From positions 1-44,817 of the forward strand of contig JARBUN010000002.1 in the NCBI GenBank assembly GCA_029239635.1: 44,817 nt of DNA, given 5' to 3'. The notes beneath the pieces were generated by a model that was not told the DNA's origin, searched no databases, and saw nothing but the letters and a program-made list of their open reading frames with translations. Below, in pieces: positions 34,734-43,080 of the stretch; position 1 is the stretch's first letter, and every line of letters begins with the position of its first letter. Source of the DNA: Microbacterium sp. (GTDB lineage Bacteria; Actinomycetota; Actinomycetes; Actinomycetales; Microbacteriaceae). Both the position numbers and the translations under genes were made by a program.

Positions 34734-35762
34734 TCACCTCCTCCCCTGTTCGAAGACCACCGCGGAGTGCGGGGAGTCGATGCCGCCGGACCCGTCGTCG
34801 GGGTCCGGGGTGGTCTCGCGGATGCCGGACGGGGATCGCGGATCGCGGTCGGGCCGGAGCCTGCGCCTCAGCGCAGACAGGGCGGTGCCCGTCCCGTCAC
34901 GCCCCGTGCCCCGCGGCGCAGCCGGGAGGCAGGCGACGGCGACTGCCCCGATCATGACGAGAGCGAATGTCCAGAGCCCGATGGTGACGATGATCCCGAC
35001 GTGGAAGACGATCACGAGAAGCAGTGCGACGCGACGGAGCCTGTCGGTCCCGCAGAGGATGATCACGCCGACCGCGATCTCGAGCACGATGGACCCCCAC
35101 GTCACGGCGAACACGAGAGCGGGCACCGACATCAGCGCCACCCCGAGGTCGCGAACCCAGCCGGCGGCCCCGAACATGTTGTCGCGGAGGACGTAATACT
35201 CCGCGGTGCCCGAGAGCCAGTCGGAACTCGCGAACTTCCCGAGGCCGGAGTGCAGGTAGATGCCCGCGACCTGGAGGCGAACGCTCCAGAGTGCCGCGTA
35301 GGCGATGCCGCGCGCGGAGGGTCGGAGCGGCGATCTCGGACGCGTCCAGTGCCACCAACGGTCATCGGTGAGGCACATCGGGATGAGCAGAAGCGCGACG
35401 ACCTTGGCGGCCAGCTCTCCGCCGTCGGGCAGGGCGATGCTCCCCGCGATCGAGAAGGTGACCCAGGCATGCACGATGCCCGTCGCGCGGGGAAGAAAAC
35501 CGGATGCCACGACGAGCAGGAGGATCAGCATGATCCCGTGCCGCGTCGACGGAGCGAGGACATCGCCCCCCACGCAGTACGCGCTGATGGCCTTCACTCC
35601 GTCGCAGTACGGGGCGGCCGGTTGATCTCCCACCGGCACGAGAAGCGCACGGGGGTCGGTGAAGGCGAGGAGCACGATCTGACCGGAGGCGAGAACCGTG
35701 CGCGCGACGCCGAACCAGGGCCGACGGTGATCGAACGTGGAGAGGGTGGAAAGCAAGCTCAA
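34734..35762 (-). CDS. sdpB: SdpB family membrane protein
   Basis: 342 residues from TTG 35762, which overlaps the sdpA stop (TTGA) and has GGAGAAGG upstream. A multi-spanning protein of the SdpB/HTTM type: HRRPWFGVARTVLASGQIV near the N-terminus, PYCDGVKAISAYCVGG, then several helices (VAGIYLHSGLGKF). SdpB works with SdpA to process SdpC into the active membrane-depolarising peptide. The C-terminal 60 residues are charged and disordered, and the gene's last codons double as the ribosome site of lasso precursor 1. Confidence 0.82.
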   Translation of the reverse strand: MSLLSTLSTFDHRRPWFGVARTVLASGQIVLLAFTDPRALLVPVGDQPAAPYCDGVKAISAYCVGGDVLAPSTRHGIMLILLLVVASGFLPRATGIVHAWVTFSIAGSIALPDGGELAAKVVALLLIPMCLTDDRWWHWTRPRSPLRPSARGIAYAALWSVRLQVAGIYLHSGLGKFASSDWLSGTAEYYVLRDNMFGAAGWVRDLGVALMSVPALVFAVTWGSIVLEIAVGVIILCGTDRLRRVALLLVIVFHVGIIVTIGLWTFALVMIGAVAVACLPAAPRGTGRDGTGTALSALRRRLRPDRDPRSPSGIRETTPDPDDGSGGIDSPHSAVVFEQGRR

Positions 35763-36358
35763 GATCCTTCTCCGTTCGCGGGGCACACGACATCGACCAG
35801 AGCGACCTTGTCGACGATCTGCTCGTGAGCCGAGGGGAAAGCGCGGTAGCTCCAGGGGCTTTGCCGTTCCTGGGTGAGAAGCACCGGTCCGCACAGGGTG
35901 GGAAGCGGGCTCGTGTTCACGAGCTCGACCCGCTCGCCGCCGAGCTCCGCACCGCAGGAGACACGAAGCGTCGCGCACTCCTGCCACTCCGTCACGGCGT
36001 TCGCGAGGTTCGCCAGCTCCGGTCCCTGCGCGCGCTGGTTCCGGGTGAGACCCCACGCGTTCTCGATCCGTGTCTGCGGGGTCGACAGCAGGCTGACCGG
36101 TGAGGAATCCGACGCCGTCGCGTAGACGCCGAACTGGTTCCCCTGAAGGTCCTTCGTGAAGAAGTTCCAGCCCTGCGAGACGAACGCGCTGTAGTTGTTG
36201 CGGAAGTCCTGTCCCATGCCGAGAGAGATCGTGGTCGGGGGGACGGCGACGAGCACGGACAGAAACAGCACGGGAAGCGTGACCGCGAGGGTGAGGACGA
36301 AAGCCACGATCGAACCGCGATGGGCGGCGACGTCACCGCGAGAGTCGGACATAGACAT
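35759..36358 (-). CDS. sdpA: SdpA family protein
   Basis: 199 residues from ATG 36358, with GGAGAG just upstream. One membrane segment (about 17-40) is followed by GWNFFTKDLQGNQFGVYA and AWGLTRNQRAQGPELANL, the typical SdpA order. SdpA is the membrane-associated partner needed with SdpB for SdpC maturation. It is separated from sdpC by a strong hairpin and overlaps sdpB by 4 bp. Confidence 0.85.
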   Translation of the reverse strand: MSMSDSRGDVAAHRGSIVAFVLTLAVTLPVLFLSVLVAVPPTTISLGMGQDFRNNYSAFVSQGWNFFTKDLQGNQFGVYATASDSSPVSLLSTPQTRIENAWGLTRNQRAQGPELANLANAVTEWQECATLRVSCGAELGGERVELVNTSPLPTLCGPVLLTQERQSPWSYRAFPSAHEQIVDKVALVDVVCPANGEGS

Positions 36359-36374
36359 GCCTCTCCAAAGGAGG

Positions 36375-36410
36375 GGTGCCCGCCTGCGCGGCGCGGCGCG
36401 GGCGGGCACC
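36375..36410. promoter_or_regulatory. Intercistronic hairpin between sdpC and sdpA
   Basis: GGTGCCCGCC (36375-36384) pairs perfectly with GGCGGGCACC (36401-36410) over a 16-nt GC-rich loop. It starts 5 bp after the sdpC stop. It probably attenuates transcription or protects the upstream mRNA, so that toxin outnumbers its processing proteins. Confidence 0.65.
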
Positions 36411-36415
36411 ACGGG

Positions 36416-37042
36416 TCAGGGGGCGATGGTCGACGCGATGGCCGCCGATGCCTCTTGACGGGTCAGCCGATCGTCCGAGGCGAGGGTCGCCGACGGCGTG
36501 CTCGGTCCCACATACGCCACGATGCGGGTCGACACCACGGCGACGACGAGGGCGACGGCGAGGGCGAGAGGCCAGACCAGGCAGTACGCGGTCGCGGAGC
36601 CGTCGTCATCCGAACCGACCTTCCAGTCGTCCGAGCTCTTCACGTACTCGATCATCGAGTTGTTGTAGACCGTCAGCGCGGCTTCCACGGCGACCGGGTC
36701 GCCGCTCTGCAGCGGTTCCGTCACCTGAGCGTGGAACTCCGGGTTGACCTGCGTCACTCCGGCCACGATCTCATCGACCAGCTCCGTCGGCGGCGCCTCT
36801 GCGGCGAGACCGTCATAGCCGAGTTCAGCGATCAGACCCGGGTGTTCGGCATCGATGGTGCCGGAGCCGAAGGCCAGGAACTCCACGACCTCGCGATCGG
36901 TGTAGTCCCCGGCGGTGACGTCCGCGGCGACGGTCAGCGGCGCGTCTCGGCTCGCACTGTCGGCCGATGCGGCCGTCGTCCCGGCCAGGACGAGGGCTCC
37001 GGCGGTGATCGCCACCAGGAGCGGTTTGCCTGCGTTCTTCAT
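36416..37042 (-). CDS. sdpC: SdpC-like toxin precursor
   Basis: 208 residues. A Sec signal peptide ends at about residue 27 (TTAASA-D). A soluble region of about 120 residues follows, then a hydrophobic segment at 153-178 (YCLVWPLALAVALVVAVV) and a short polar tail. This is the layout of SdpC, from which an internal hydrophobic peptide is released to kill by collapsing the proton motive force. Only C154 lies at the toxin segment, whereas the Bacillus peptide carries two cysteines, so no disulfide is expected. GTGAGG precedes ATG 37042. Confidence 0.82.
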   Translation of the reverse strand: MKNAGKPLLVAITAGALVLAGTTAASADSASRDAPLTVAADVTAGDYTDREVVEFLAFGSGTIDAEHPGLIAELGYDGLAAEAPPTELVDEIVAGVTQVNPEFHAQVTEPLQSGDPVAVEAALTVYNNSMIEYVKSSDDWKVGSDDDGSATAYCLVWPLALAVALVVAVVSTRIVAYVGPSTPSATLASDDRLTRQEASAAIASTIAP

Positions 37043-37132
37043 GAATCCTCACTTTCCTTGCGAATGATGTCGGTATCGCGTCGTGCGACGACTCGGCATC
37101 CGTCGTGCCGTCGACGACCGGTGAGCGTGGTG

Positions 37133-37243
37133 TCAGAACCACCAGCCCAGGAGGTCGGGCCAGCCGCCGCGACTTGTCAACGCCGTGTCGCGGCGGAAGT
37201 CGGCGACGAGCACTGCACAAGGCGCTTCGTAGAGGTCGTCCAT
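37133..37243 (-). CDS. Lasso peptide precursor 2
   Basis: 36 residues, same length as precursor 1. The leader MDDLYEAPCAVLVADFRRDT plus A keeps Y5, P8, L12, F16 and T20. The predicted core is LTSRGGWPDLLGWWF, again with Asp9, Gly12 and Trp13-Trp14. GGGAGGTGAT is an excellent ribosome site. It heads the sdpCAB-precursor 1-cyclase run, 90 bp upstream of sdpC. It has no cyclase of its own, so the single enzyme set probably matures both cores. Confidence 0.86.
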   Translation of the reverse strand: MDDLYEAPCAVLVADFRRDTALTSRGGWPDLLGWWF

Positions 37244-37326
37244 GGATAATCACCTCCCCCAGGTGATGCGTCGATGGTCAGAGCCCGGAATCGTCGTGAC
37301 GCGCGGCTGAGCGTGGCGCGATGCCC

Positions 37327-37375
37327 GAGCAGGCATGCTCGATGCCGTCGCCCCGGTACCGCTCCGCGTGGAGCG
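37327..37375. promoter_or_regulatory. Candidate operator upstream of precursor 2
   Basis: The 203-bp gap between sdpI and precursor 2 must hold the operon promoter. It contains GAGCA-GGCA-TGCTC (37327-37340) and CGCTCC-GCGT-GGAGCG (37360-37375), either of which could bind the LuxR-type regulator encoded upstream. Confidence 0.35.
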
Positions 37376-37446
37376 ACACGTGAACGAGGTCACGAGATGG
37401 TCAGGACGCGGAGTCGCCGCGCCGGCGAAGCGGACGGGAATGCGAT

Positions 37447-37818
37447 TCAGGCAGAGCTGCGCATCCGCTTGTAGTTCCGTCCCGCACGATGCGCGGGGAT
37501 GATTCCCAGAAGGGTCCAGAGAAGCAGCCACCCCAGTCCCGCCCCCAGAAGGGCCGGGGCGACGCTGTTCAGCCCGAACACCGTCAGCACGAGGGCGACG
37601 ACGGCCGCGGTACCTGCGCCGACGCCGCCGGCCGCGGCGAAGGGGGCCGGGGCACGATTGACCGTCTCCCAGGCGTCCTTGTCAGAGAGGGTCAAGGGTG
37701 TCCGGTACCCGAAGAGCCAGTTCTGCGGCAGCGTGCCCCGCCAGGACGCGCGAGCCCACCAGAGCGCCAGCAGCCCGGCCAGCAGCACCAGCACGGAGGC
37801 GGCAACGATCCCCATCAT
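37447..37818 (-). CDS. sdpI: SdpI family immunity protein
   Basis: 123 residues from ATG 37818, with AAGGGA 7 bp upstream. It has three hydrophobic segments and the SdpI signature NWLFGYRTPLTLSDKDAWET followed by VNR. SdpI protects producing cells from the SDP peptide. In Bacillus it is co-encoded with the repressor SdpR; here a two-component system sits directly upstream instead. It lies 105 bp after the response regulator gene. Confidence 0.82.
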   Translation of the reverse strand: MMGIVAASVLVLLAGLLALWWARASWRGTLPQNWLFGYRTPLTLSDKDAWETVNRAPAPFAAAGGVGAGTAAVVALVLTVFGLNSVAPALLGAGLGWLLLWTLLGIIPAHRAGRNYKRMRSSA

Positions 37819-37923
37819 CTTCACGTCCCTTACGGCCGGCGACTCTTCTCTGAGGAACGTATTGCCGGTCGGGATCGGGCGACCACCAACCACGGGTTGA
37901 ACTTCCGCGTCGGGACCTGCGGC

Positions 37924-38589
37924 TCACGACCCCGTGATCTTCAACCGGTGCGCGAGGATGACGGCGTGGACGCGGTCGCGGAGCGTCAGTTTGCTGAAGA
38001 TCTTGTTGATGTGACTCTTCACGGTTGCCGGTGACAGGAAGAGCCGTTCACTGATCTCGGCGTTGGTCATGCCTGTTGCCATCGCCAGGAATACATCCTG
38101 CTCGCGCGGGCTGAGGACCGAGAGCTCCGCGGGCATGTCGATCGGACGAGAAGCGGGTGTCTCGTCAGCCGATCGCAGGGCGCGATGGATCAGCTTCTGG
38201 GTGATGTGGGGTTCGACCACCGCATCGCCGCGATGGACGGTGCGGATGGCGTCGATCAACCGTTCGGGAGCGGCGCTCTTCAGAAGGAAGGCGCTGGCGC
38301 CCGACTCGAGAGCTCCGAAGGCGTACTGGTCGAGGTCGAAGGAGGTGAGGACGACGATCCGCGTCGTCGGGCTGGCCGAGGTGATGGCGTGAGTGGCGCT
38401 GATGCCCCCCATTCCCGGCATCCGGACGTCCATCAGGATGACGTCGGGGTGCAGTGTCCGGGCGAGGGCGATCCCTTCCTCGCCTGTCGCGGCCTCTCCG
38501 ACCACGCGAAGATCCGCTGCGCTCTCGACGACCAGCGAGTTGCCGAGTCGTGCGAGCGCCTGGTCATCGACGATGAGCACGTCGATCAT
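37924..38589 (-). CDS. Response regulator, NarL/LuxR family
   Basis: 221 residues from ATG 38589, overlapping the kinase stop (ATGA). Phospho-acceptor D54 in [10 protein letters not shown]-terminal HTH reads [20 protein letters not shown] then [20 protein letters not shown]. Placed between the ABC/kinase genes and sdpI, it is the likely regulator of the whole bacteriocin locus, switching immunity, export and toxin genes. Confidence 0.9.
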   Translation of the reverse strand: MIDVLIVDDQALARLGNSLVVESAADLRVVGEAATGEEGIALARTLHPDVILMDVRMPGMGGISATHAITSASPTTRIVVLTSFDLDQYAFGALESGASAFLLKSAAPERLIDAIRTVHRGDAVVEPHITQKLIHRALRSADETPASRPIDMPAELSVLSPREQDVFLAMATGMTNAEISERLFLSPATVKSHINKIFSKLTLRDRVHAVILAHRLKITGS

Positions 38590-39758
38590 CGGGACTTCTC
38601 CGTTCGCAAGGTCGTGCGCACCGCCCAGCCGCGGGGCGTTCGTGGGCCGTAGACGCACGTCCCCCCGAACGACGCGGCTCGCTCGGAGACACCGATAAGA
38701 CCGCGACCTGTTCCGATGCTCGGAGCACTTGCGGGAAGGCCGTCATCGTCGACATCGATGGTGACGGTCCCCGTCCGTGCGGTGCACTCGATCGTGACGA
38801 GCACCGCGGTGACCCCCTGCGCATAGCGCAGCACGTTCGTGAGGCATTCCTGCACGATGCGGTGGATCGCGGCGTGCAGCATCGCGCTCTCGGGAAGGGC
38901 GTCCCCCCGCTGTCGCAGCTCGACGGGCATTCCTGCCGCGTGGAAGACCTCGACCATGCTTCCGATGTCGGGGAGGTCGTACCCGGAGTGATGGAGCGCA
39001 TCGTCGAGCTGGTGGTCGGAGTCACGCAGGACACGGAGCGTGCGTTGCATGTCGTCGAGGGCGGTGGCCCCGACCTCCCCCAGGTGGGTGAGGGCCTGGC
39101 GGGATCGTTCGGGGTCGGTCTCCCACGCCGAACGTGCGCCGTTCGCCAGGGAGATCATCACCGTCAGCGCGTGACCGACCACGTCGTGCATCTCGGCCGT
39201 GATCCTCGTGCGTTCCGTTGCGCGAGCGCTGTCGATCCTCTGCTGCAGGAGAGCCTCCTGCGCGCGGCGACGCTGCAGGGTGTTCTGCACCACGATCCCG
39301 GCGGCACAGGCCAGGACGACGTACGGGTCGACCACGCTGGTACCCACCCCGATGGCGGGGATGATGTCATCGGTCGCGGTGACCGCGACACCCAGGATGA
39401 TCTTCACCGTCGTGCCGATCAGCGGCACACCGACGGCCAAGAGGTACCCCAGGGCCGCCCGGCCGGTCGTCGACCGCCGCGCGACGGTGTACACCGCCAC
39501 GCACAGCGCCGGCGTGAAGGACTGCCCTTCACCGATCGCCGCGAGCACGGCCACGACGGCGAGCGTCGTCCACGGGAGCCGTCGTCGCACGCAGAGCGTC
39601 GCGGCGGCGAGGAGGAGAAGGCCGATCGTGAGGGCGGTCGAGGGTCCTTCCACCAGGATGCTGATGAGTCCCGGGACGATGGCGACGACCGCGAGTCCCG
39701 CGTCCACGAGGGCTCGGTGCCGGTGGTACAGGGGGACGCGTGCGCCGATGTCGACCAT
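38586..39758 (-). CDS. Sensor histidine kinase (HisKA_3 type)
   Basis: 390 residues. Five or more membrane segments in the first 160 residues, phospho-acceptor H191 in [15 protein letters not shown], and an ATPase domain with [12 protein letters not shown] and [14 protein letters not shown] larger membrane sensor than that of the island kinase. It may respond to the cluster's own peptides, as in quorum-like bacteriocin control, but this is inference. It follows the permease gene by 60 bp. Confidence 0.9.
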   Translation of the reverse strand: MVDIGARVPLYHRHRALVDAGLAVVAIVPGLISILVEGPSTALTIGLLLLAAATLCVRRRLPWTTLAVVAVLAAIGEGQSFTPALCVAVYTVARRSTTGRAALGYLLAVGVPLIGTTVKIILGVAVTATDDIIPAIGVGTSVVDPYVVLACAAGIVVQNTLQRRRAQEALLQQRIDSARATERTRITAEMHDVVGHALTVMISLANGARSAWETDPERSRQALTHLGEVGATALDDMQRTLRVLRDSDHQLDDALHHSGYDLPDIGSMVEVFHAAGMPVELRQRGDALPESAMLHAAIHRIVQECLTNVLRYAQGVTAVLVTIECTARTGTVTIDVDDDGLPASAPSIGTGRGLIGVSERAASFGGTCVYGPRTPRGWAVRTTLRTEKSR

Positions 39759-39818
39759 CGCGAACCCCTCTCTTCACGTGTCTGGGCAGTCTACTCAGCG
39801 GTTCCGGCGGGCAGCGGC

Positions 39819-40634
39819 TCACGCATCGGTGAACCGGTACCGCAGACCCGCGCCGACGACCGCGACGGCGGCCCACGCGAGCATGACCAGGAAACCCGTC
39901 GCCCCGTCGAGACCGCCGGGGTTCTCCACGGCGGAGAGTGCCGTCCGGCCGGCGATGGTGGGAAAGTAACCGGAGATCCGGCTCCCGATGTCTCCCCCGA
40001 ACGACGCGATCACCGAAGGGACGATCGTGTACAGCGCGAGCGGCACGAGGAGCGCGACGATGAGGTTGCCGACCAGGATCGCGAGGGCGAGGCTGATCGC
40101 GGCGATCAGACCCAGATACAGTCCCGACGAGATCGACCCCCGCAGGACCTCTGCCCCCTCCGCCGCGTAGGTCACTCCCGTCCCGGAGAGCAGGAGGTGC
40201 GGCAGAAGCTGACCCGAGGCCGCACCGACGACCCCGATGCCGAAGGACACGAGCCCCGCGACGATCACCTTGGCGCCGAGGATCGGCAGCCGACTCGGAA
40301 CCGCGAGGAAGGATGCGCCGATCCTGCCGCCGCTCTCGCTGGTAGCCGTCAGCACCGCGAGGACGGCGATGAGCAGTTGGAGCCAGAGGACGCTGTCCAG
40401 GTAGGCCACGGGGGCGACGGAGGAGATACGCATCCCCGGATCGGGGCTGTCCGCCCGCTGCCCCAGGGAGATCGAGAGGAGCACGGCATTGAGGGGCACG
40501 AACACCATCGCGACGGCGACGAGGATCCGATTGGATCGGAGCGACCAGAACTTGATCGCCTCGGCGCGAACGCTCGATCCGAACGGCCTGGTCGCGCGCT
40601 GCACCGCCGGGCGGGAGGGGGCCACCGTGGTCAT
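39819..40634 (-). CDS. ABC transporter permease 2 of the bacteriocin locus
   Basis: 271 residues with six hydrophobic segments after a basic N-terminus (SSVRAEAIKFWSLRSNRILV). ABC-2 type permease of lantibiotic-protection transporters. ATG 40634 overlaps the stop of the first permease. It forms the last gene of the ATPase-permease-permease unit. Confidence 0.85.
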   Translation of the reverse strand: MTTVAPSRPAVQRATRPFGSSVRAEAIKFWSLRSNRILVAVAMVFVPLNAVLLSISLGQRADSPDPGMRISSVAPVAYLDSVLWLQLLIAVLAVLTATSESGGRIGASFLAVPSRLPILGAKVIVAGLVSFGIGVVGAASGQLLPHLLLSGTGVTYAAEGAEVLRGSISSGLYLGLIAAISLALAILVGNLIVALLVPLALYTIVPSVIASFGGDIGSRISGYFPTIAGRTALSAVENPGGLDGATGFLVMLAWAAVAVVGAGLRYRFTDA

Positions 40635-41431
40635 GCGTCGGTCCTCCTGGTCACCAGAGCGGCCGTGACGAGAAGCACACCGGCCCACGCGACGGCGATG
40701 CACACGCCGAACCATGGTTCGACGAGCCCGGCGGGGACGTGCTCCTGCAGGATCATGAGGCCAGCGGTGGACGGGAGATAGCCCGCGGCATCCCGGATGC
40801 CTTCGAACGGCGCCGCACCGAGGAGCAACGGCAGGACGTTGAGCAGGACGAGACCGGTGATGATCGCACCCACCGTGCTGCGCAGAAGCGCACCGATCGC
40901 GAGGCCGGTCACGCCGATGGCGGCCAGGTAGACGGCCGACCCCACGACCAGCTGGACGGCGTAAGGTCCCTCGACCTCGAACGGGAGCCCGGCGCTGCGC
41001 GACACAACCGCTGCCGTCAGCAACGCCGTCGTCGCTCCCGCGGCCCCGACCAGGAGCGACAGACCGCCGACCAGGACGGCTTTGCTCGCCAGGACACGCA
41101 GCCGCCGAGGCTCTGCCAGGTAGCTGGGCTGCACGGTCTGGTGGGCGAACTCGGTGGTCGCGAAGACTGCGGTGAGGAGGATGATGACCAGTTGCGCGCC
41201 TTGCACGCCCGTCAGCGCCGTTCCGGCCCCCGCCGAAAGCGTGGGAGTCGCTGCGTCCCGTTGCATGATCCGCGCGATGGCCGTAAGGAGCCCGAACCCG
41301 CCCAGGAGGGCGTAGGCCAACACGAAGGCCCAGACGAAGCTCGGCAGGGTGCTCAGCTTGATCGCCTCGGCGCGAAGGACGCGGCGGAAGGTCACGGGGG
41401 CCATCCACGTCGCGCGCTTGGCGTTCGTCAT
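40631..41431 (-). CDS. ABC transporter permease 1 of the bacteriocin locus
   Basis: 266 residues from ATG 41431, six hydrophobic segments, N-terminus RRVLRAEAIKLSTLPSFVWA. Similar class to its downstream partner, with which it likely forms a heterodimeric channel. It starts 10 bp after the ATPase gene. Confidence 0.85.
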   Translation of the reverse strand: MTNAKRATWMAPVTFRRVLRAEAIKLSTLPSFVWAFVLAYALLGGFGLLTAIARIMQRDAATPTLSAGAGTALTGVQGAQLVIILLTAVFATTEFAHQTVQPSYLAEPRRLRVLASKAVLVGGLSLLVGAAGATTALLTAAVVSRSAGLPFEVEGPYAVQLVVGSAVYLAAIGVTGLAIGALLRSTVGAIITGLVLLNVLPLLLGAAPFEGIRDAAGYLPSTAGLMILQEHVPAGLVEPWFGVCIAVAWAGVLLVTAALVTRRTDA

Positions 41432-41441
41432 GGTCGCCGTC

Positions 41442-42365
41442 TCAGACACGGTGCGGGTCTCCCGCCTGCTGGGGCGCGTACTCGACCGCGCCGCGGGTGA
41501 GATCGTTGTACGCGTCCTCGAGCGTCCGCGCGCGCTGCCCCATCTCGTAGACCACGATTCGTTCCCGAGCAGCGATCTCGGCGATCTGCTCCACGGGGAG
41601 CCCCTCGATCTCCAGTCGGTCCGGCGCCGGCATCGTCGACGCGACGCCGGGCCCGGCGACGAGTTCCGCGAGCCGTGCCGCCTCCGTCGTGCGCACATGG
41701 ACGATCCGGGATGCCTGGACCAGGTCGTTCAGGGGGGCGTCGGCGATGATCCTCCCCTGCCCGATGACGACGATGTGCTCCGCGATGAGCGAGAGCTCGC
41801 CCAGGAGGTGCGAGGACAGGAAGACGGTGCGCCCCTCCGCCGCGAATCCTCGCAGCAACTCGCGGATCCACGTCACGCCGTCCGGATCGAGACCGTTCAC
41901 CGGTTCGTCGAGGATCAGCGTGTGGGGATCGCCGAGGAGCGCGGCGGCGATGCCGAGCCGCTGCGCCATCCCGAGGGAGAACCCACCGACCTTCTTCCTC
42001 GCGACCGACGTCAGCCCGGCGATGTCGAGCACCTCATCGATCCGTGCGCGCCGAATGCCGTGGGTGGCCGCGATCCAACGCAGGTGGTCGACGGCTCGCC
42101 GCGAGCGATGCGCGGCCTTCGCATCGAGAAGGGTTCCGACCTCGTGCAGAGGAGCCTTCAGCTCCGCGTACCTGCGGCCATCGATCAGCGCTTCACCGGA
42201 GGACGGGAAGTCCAGACCGACGATCGAGCGCAGGGTCGTCGATTTCCCCGCCCCGTTGGGCCCGAGGAATCCGGTGACCTTTCCGGGCGCGATCTCGAAC
42301 GAGACATCTTTCACCGCGAAGGTCTTCCCGTATCGCTTGGTGAGGTTCTTCACCGAAAGGGTCAT
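41442..42365 (-). CDS. ABC transporter ATP-binding protein
   Basis: 307 residues. Walker A GPNGAGKS, signature FSLGMAQRLG, Walker B LILDEPVNGLDPDG and the H-loop SSHLLGE are intact; the C-terminal 80 residues form an extra domain as in BcrA/BcrA-like ATPases. It powers the two permeases. Classical lasso clusters use a fused exporter (type D), which is absent, so this transporter may export the products or protect the cell from them. First gene of the locus. Confidence 0.9.
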   Translation of the reverse strand: MTLSVKNLTKRYGKTFAVKDVSFEIAPGKVTGFLGPNGAGKSTTLRSIVGLDFPSSGEALIDGRRYAELKAPLHEVGTLLDAKAAHRSRRAVDHLRWIAATHGIRRARIDEVLDIAGLTSVARKKVGGFSLGMAQRLGIAAALLGDPHTLILDEPVNGLDPDGVTWIRELLRGFAAEGRTVFLSSHLLGELSLIAEHIVVIGQGRIIADAPLNDLVQASRIVHVRTTEAARLAELVAGPGVASTMPAPDRLEIEGLPVEQIAEIAARERIVVYEMGQRARTLEDAYNDLTRGAVEYAPQQAGDPHRV

Positions 42366-42523
42366 GACACCCGCCGCCTTTCCGTCGGTTGTGCAGCTTC
42401 GTCCCGACGCTACGTTTCGGGGGGAAAAGCGCTCTACCAACCAAGGGTGGAACGCGCCGCGGCGGGGCGTTCGCGTAGCCTCGGGGATTCTCATGACGGG
42501 CGTCTCGCGCGGAGAATGACCCC

Positions 42524-43024
42524 ATGCACCCCCACGCCTGGCGCGCGATCCTCGCCGCCCTCGCCGACGACCGCGCACGCGAGATCTACGCGCGCATCGT
42601 CCTCGCGCAACCTGTCGAAGACGCTCTCGCCGCCATCCCTGCGAAGCGGGCTCGCCGCATCGTGGAGGCCCTCACGGCGGCGGGACTCGTCTCCCCCACC
42701 CCGGACGGGTTCGACGCCGTCCCCGACGCGTTCGCCCGGGCCCTGGCATCCGCGGGCAGCCCTCCGCGTCGGGAGGGCGTGGATCGCTTCCTCGAGGAGG
42801 GCCGGCTCGTCCGCATGCCGGCGCGCGCCGGCGACCGCCGGGCGGTCCTCGAGCACCTGGGGACGCGTGTGCTGGCGACCGGGGAAACGCTCTCCGAGGT
42901 CGAGGTCAACGCCCGCCTCGTCGAGATCACCGACGATGTCGCCGGCCTCCGCCGCGCCCTTGTCGACGAAGGCCTCATCTCACGCACGGCCGACGGCTCC
43001 GCCTATTCCCGGACCTCCGAATGA
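42524..43024 (+). CDS. DUF2087 domain-containing protein
   Basis: 166 residues. The second half (DRFLEEGRLVRMPARAGDRR, then VLATGETLSEVEVNARLVEI, then LRRALVDEGLISRTADG) is the DUF2087 domain, usually found in small transcription regulators. The N-terminal half looks like a winged helix (PAKRARRIVEALTAAGLVS). ATG 42524 is divergent from the ABC operon across 158 bp, so it could regulate it, though it is more probably an old neighbour of leuS. Confidence 0.82.
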   Translation: MHPHAWRAILAALADDRAREIYARIVLAQPVEDALAAIPAKRARRIVEALTAAGLVSPTPDGFDAVPDAFARALASAGSPPRREGVDRFLEEGRLVRMPARAGDRRAVLEHLGTRVLATGETLSEVEVNARLVEITDDVAGLRRALVDEGLISRTADGSAYSRTSE

Positions 43025-43025
43025 C

Positions 43026-43073
43026 GGATGCCATGTCCCCACCGCTCCGCGGAGCGTCGGGGACGTGGCATCC
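43026..43073. terminator. Bidirectional hairpin between DUF2087 gene and leuS
   Basis: A 15-bp outer stem (GGATGCCATGTCCCC / GGGGACGTGGCATCC, one G-U pair) encloses a perfect inner palindrome CGCTCCGCGGAGCG. It lies 1 bp after the DUF2087 stop and 7 bp from the leuS stop. Placement between convergent genes supports termination, although no T tract is present. Confidence 0.65.
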
Positions 43074-43080
43074 GGGGTCC

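Noticed and set aside
38862..40781. 639-residue plus-strand frame opposite kinase and permease
   Set aside because: Antisense shadow with the same arginine/aspartate/histidine-rich composition; the minus strand encodes recognisable proteins throughout.
39819..42365. ABC genes taken as part of a lantibiotic cluster (LanFEG)
   Set aside because: No lanthipeptide synthetase or lanthipeptide precursor is present; the neighbours are lasso and SDP genes, so the transporter is assigned to that locus.
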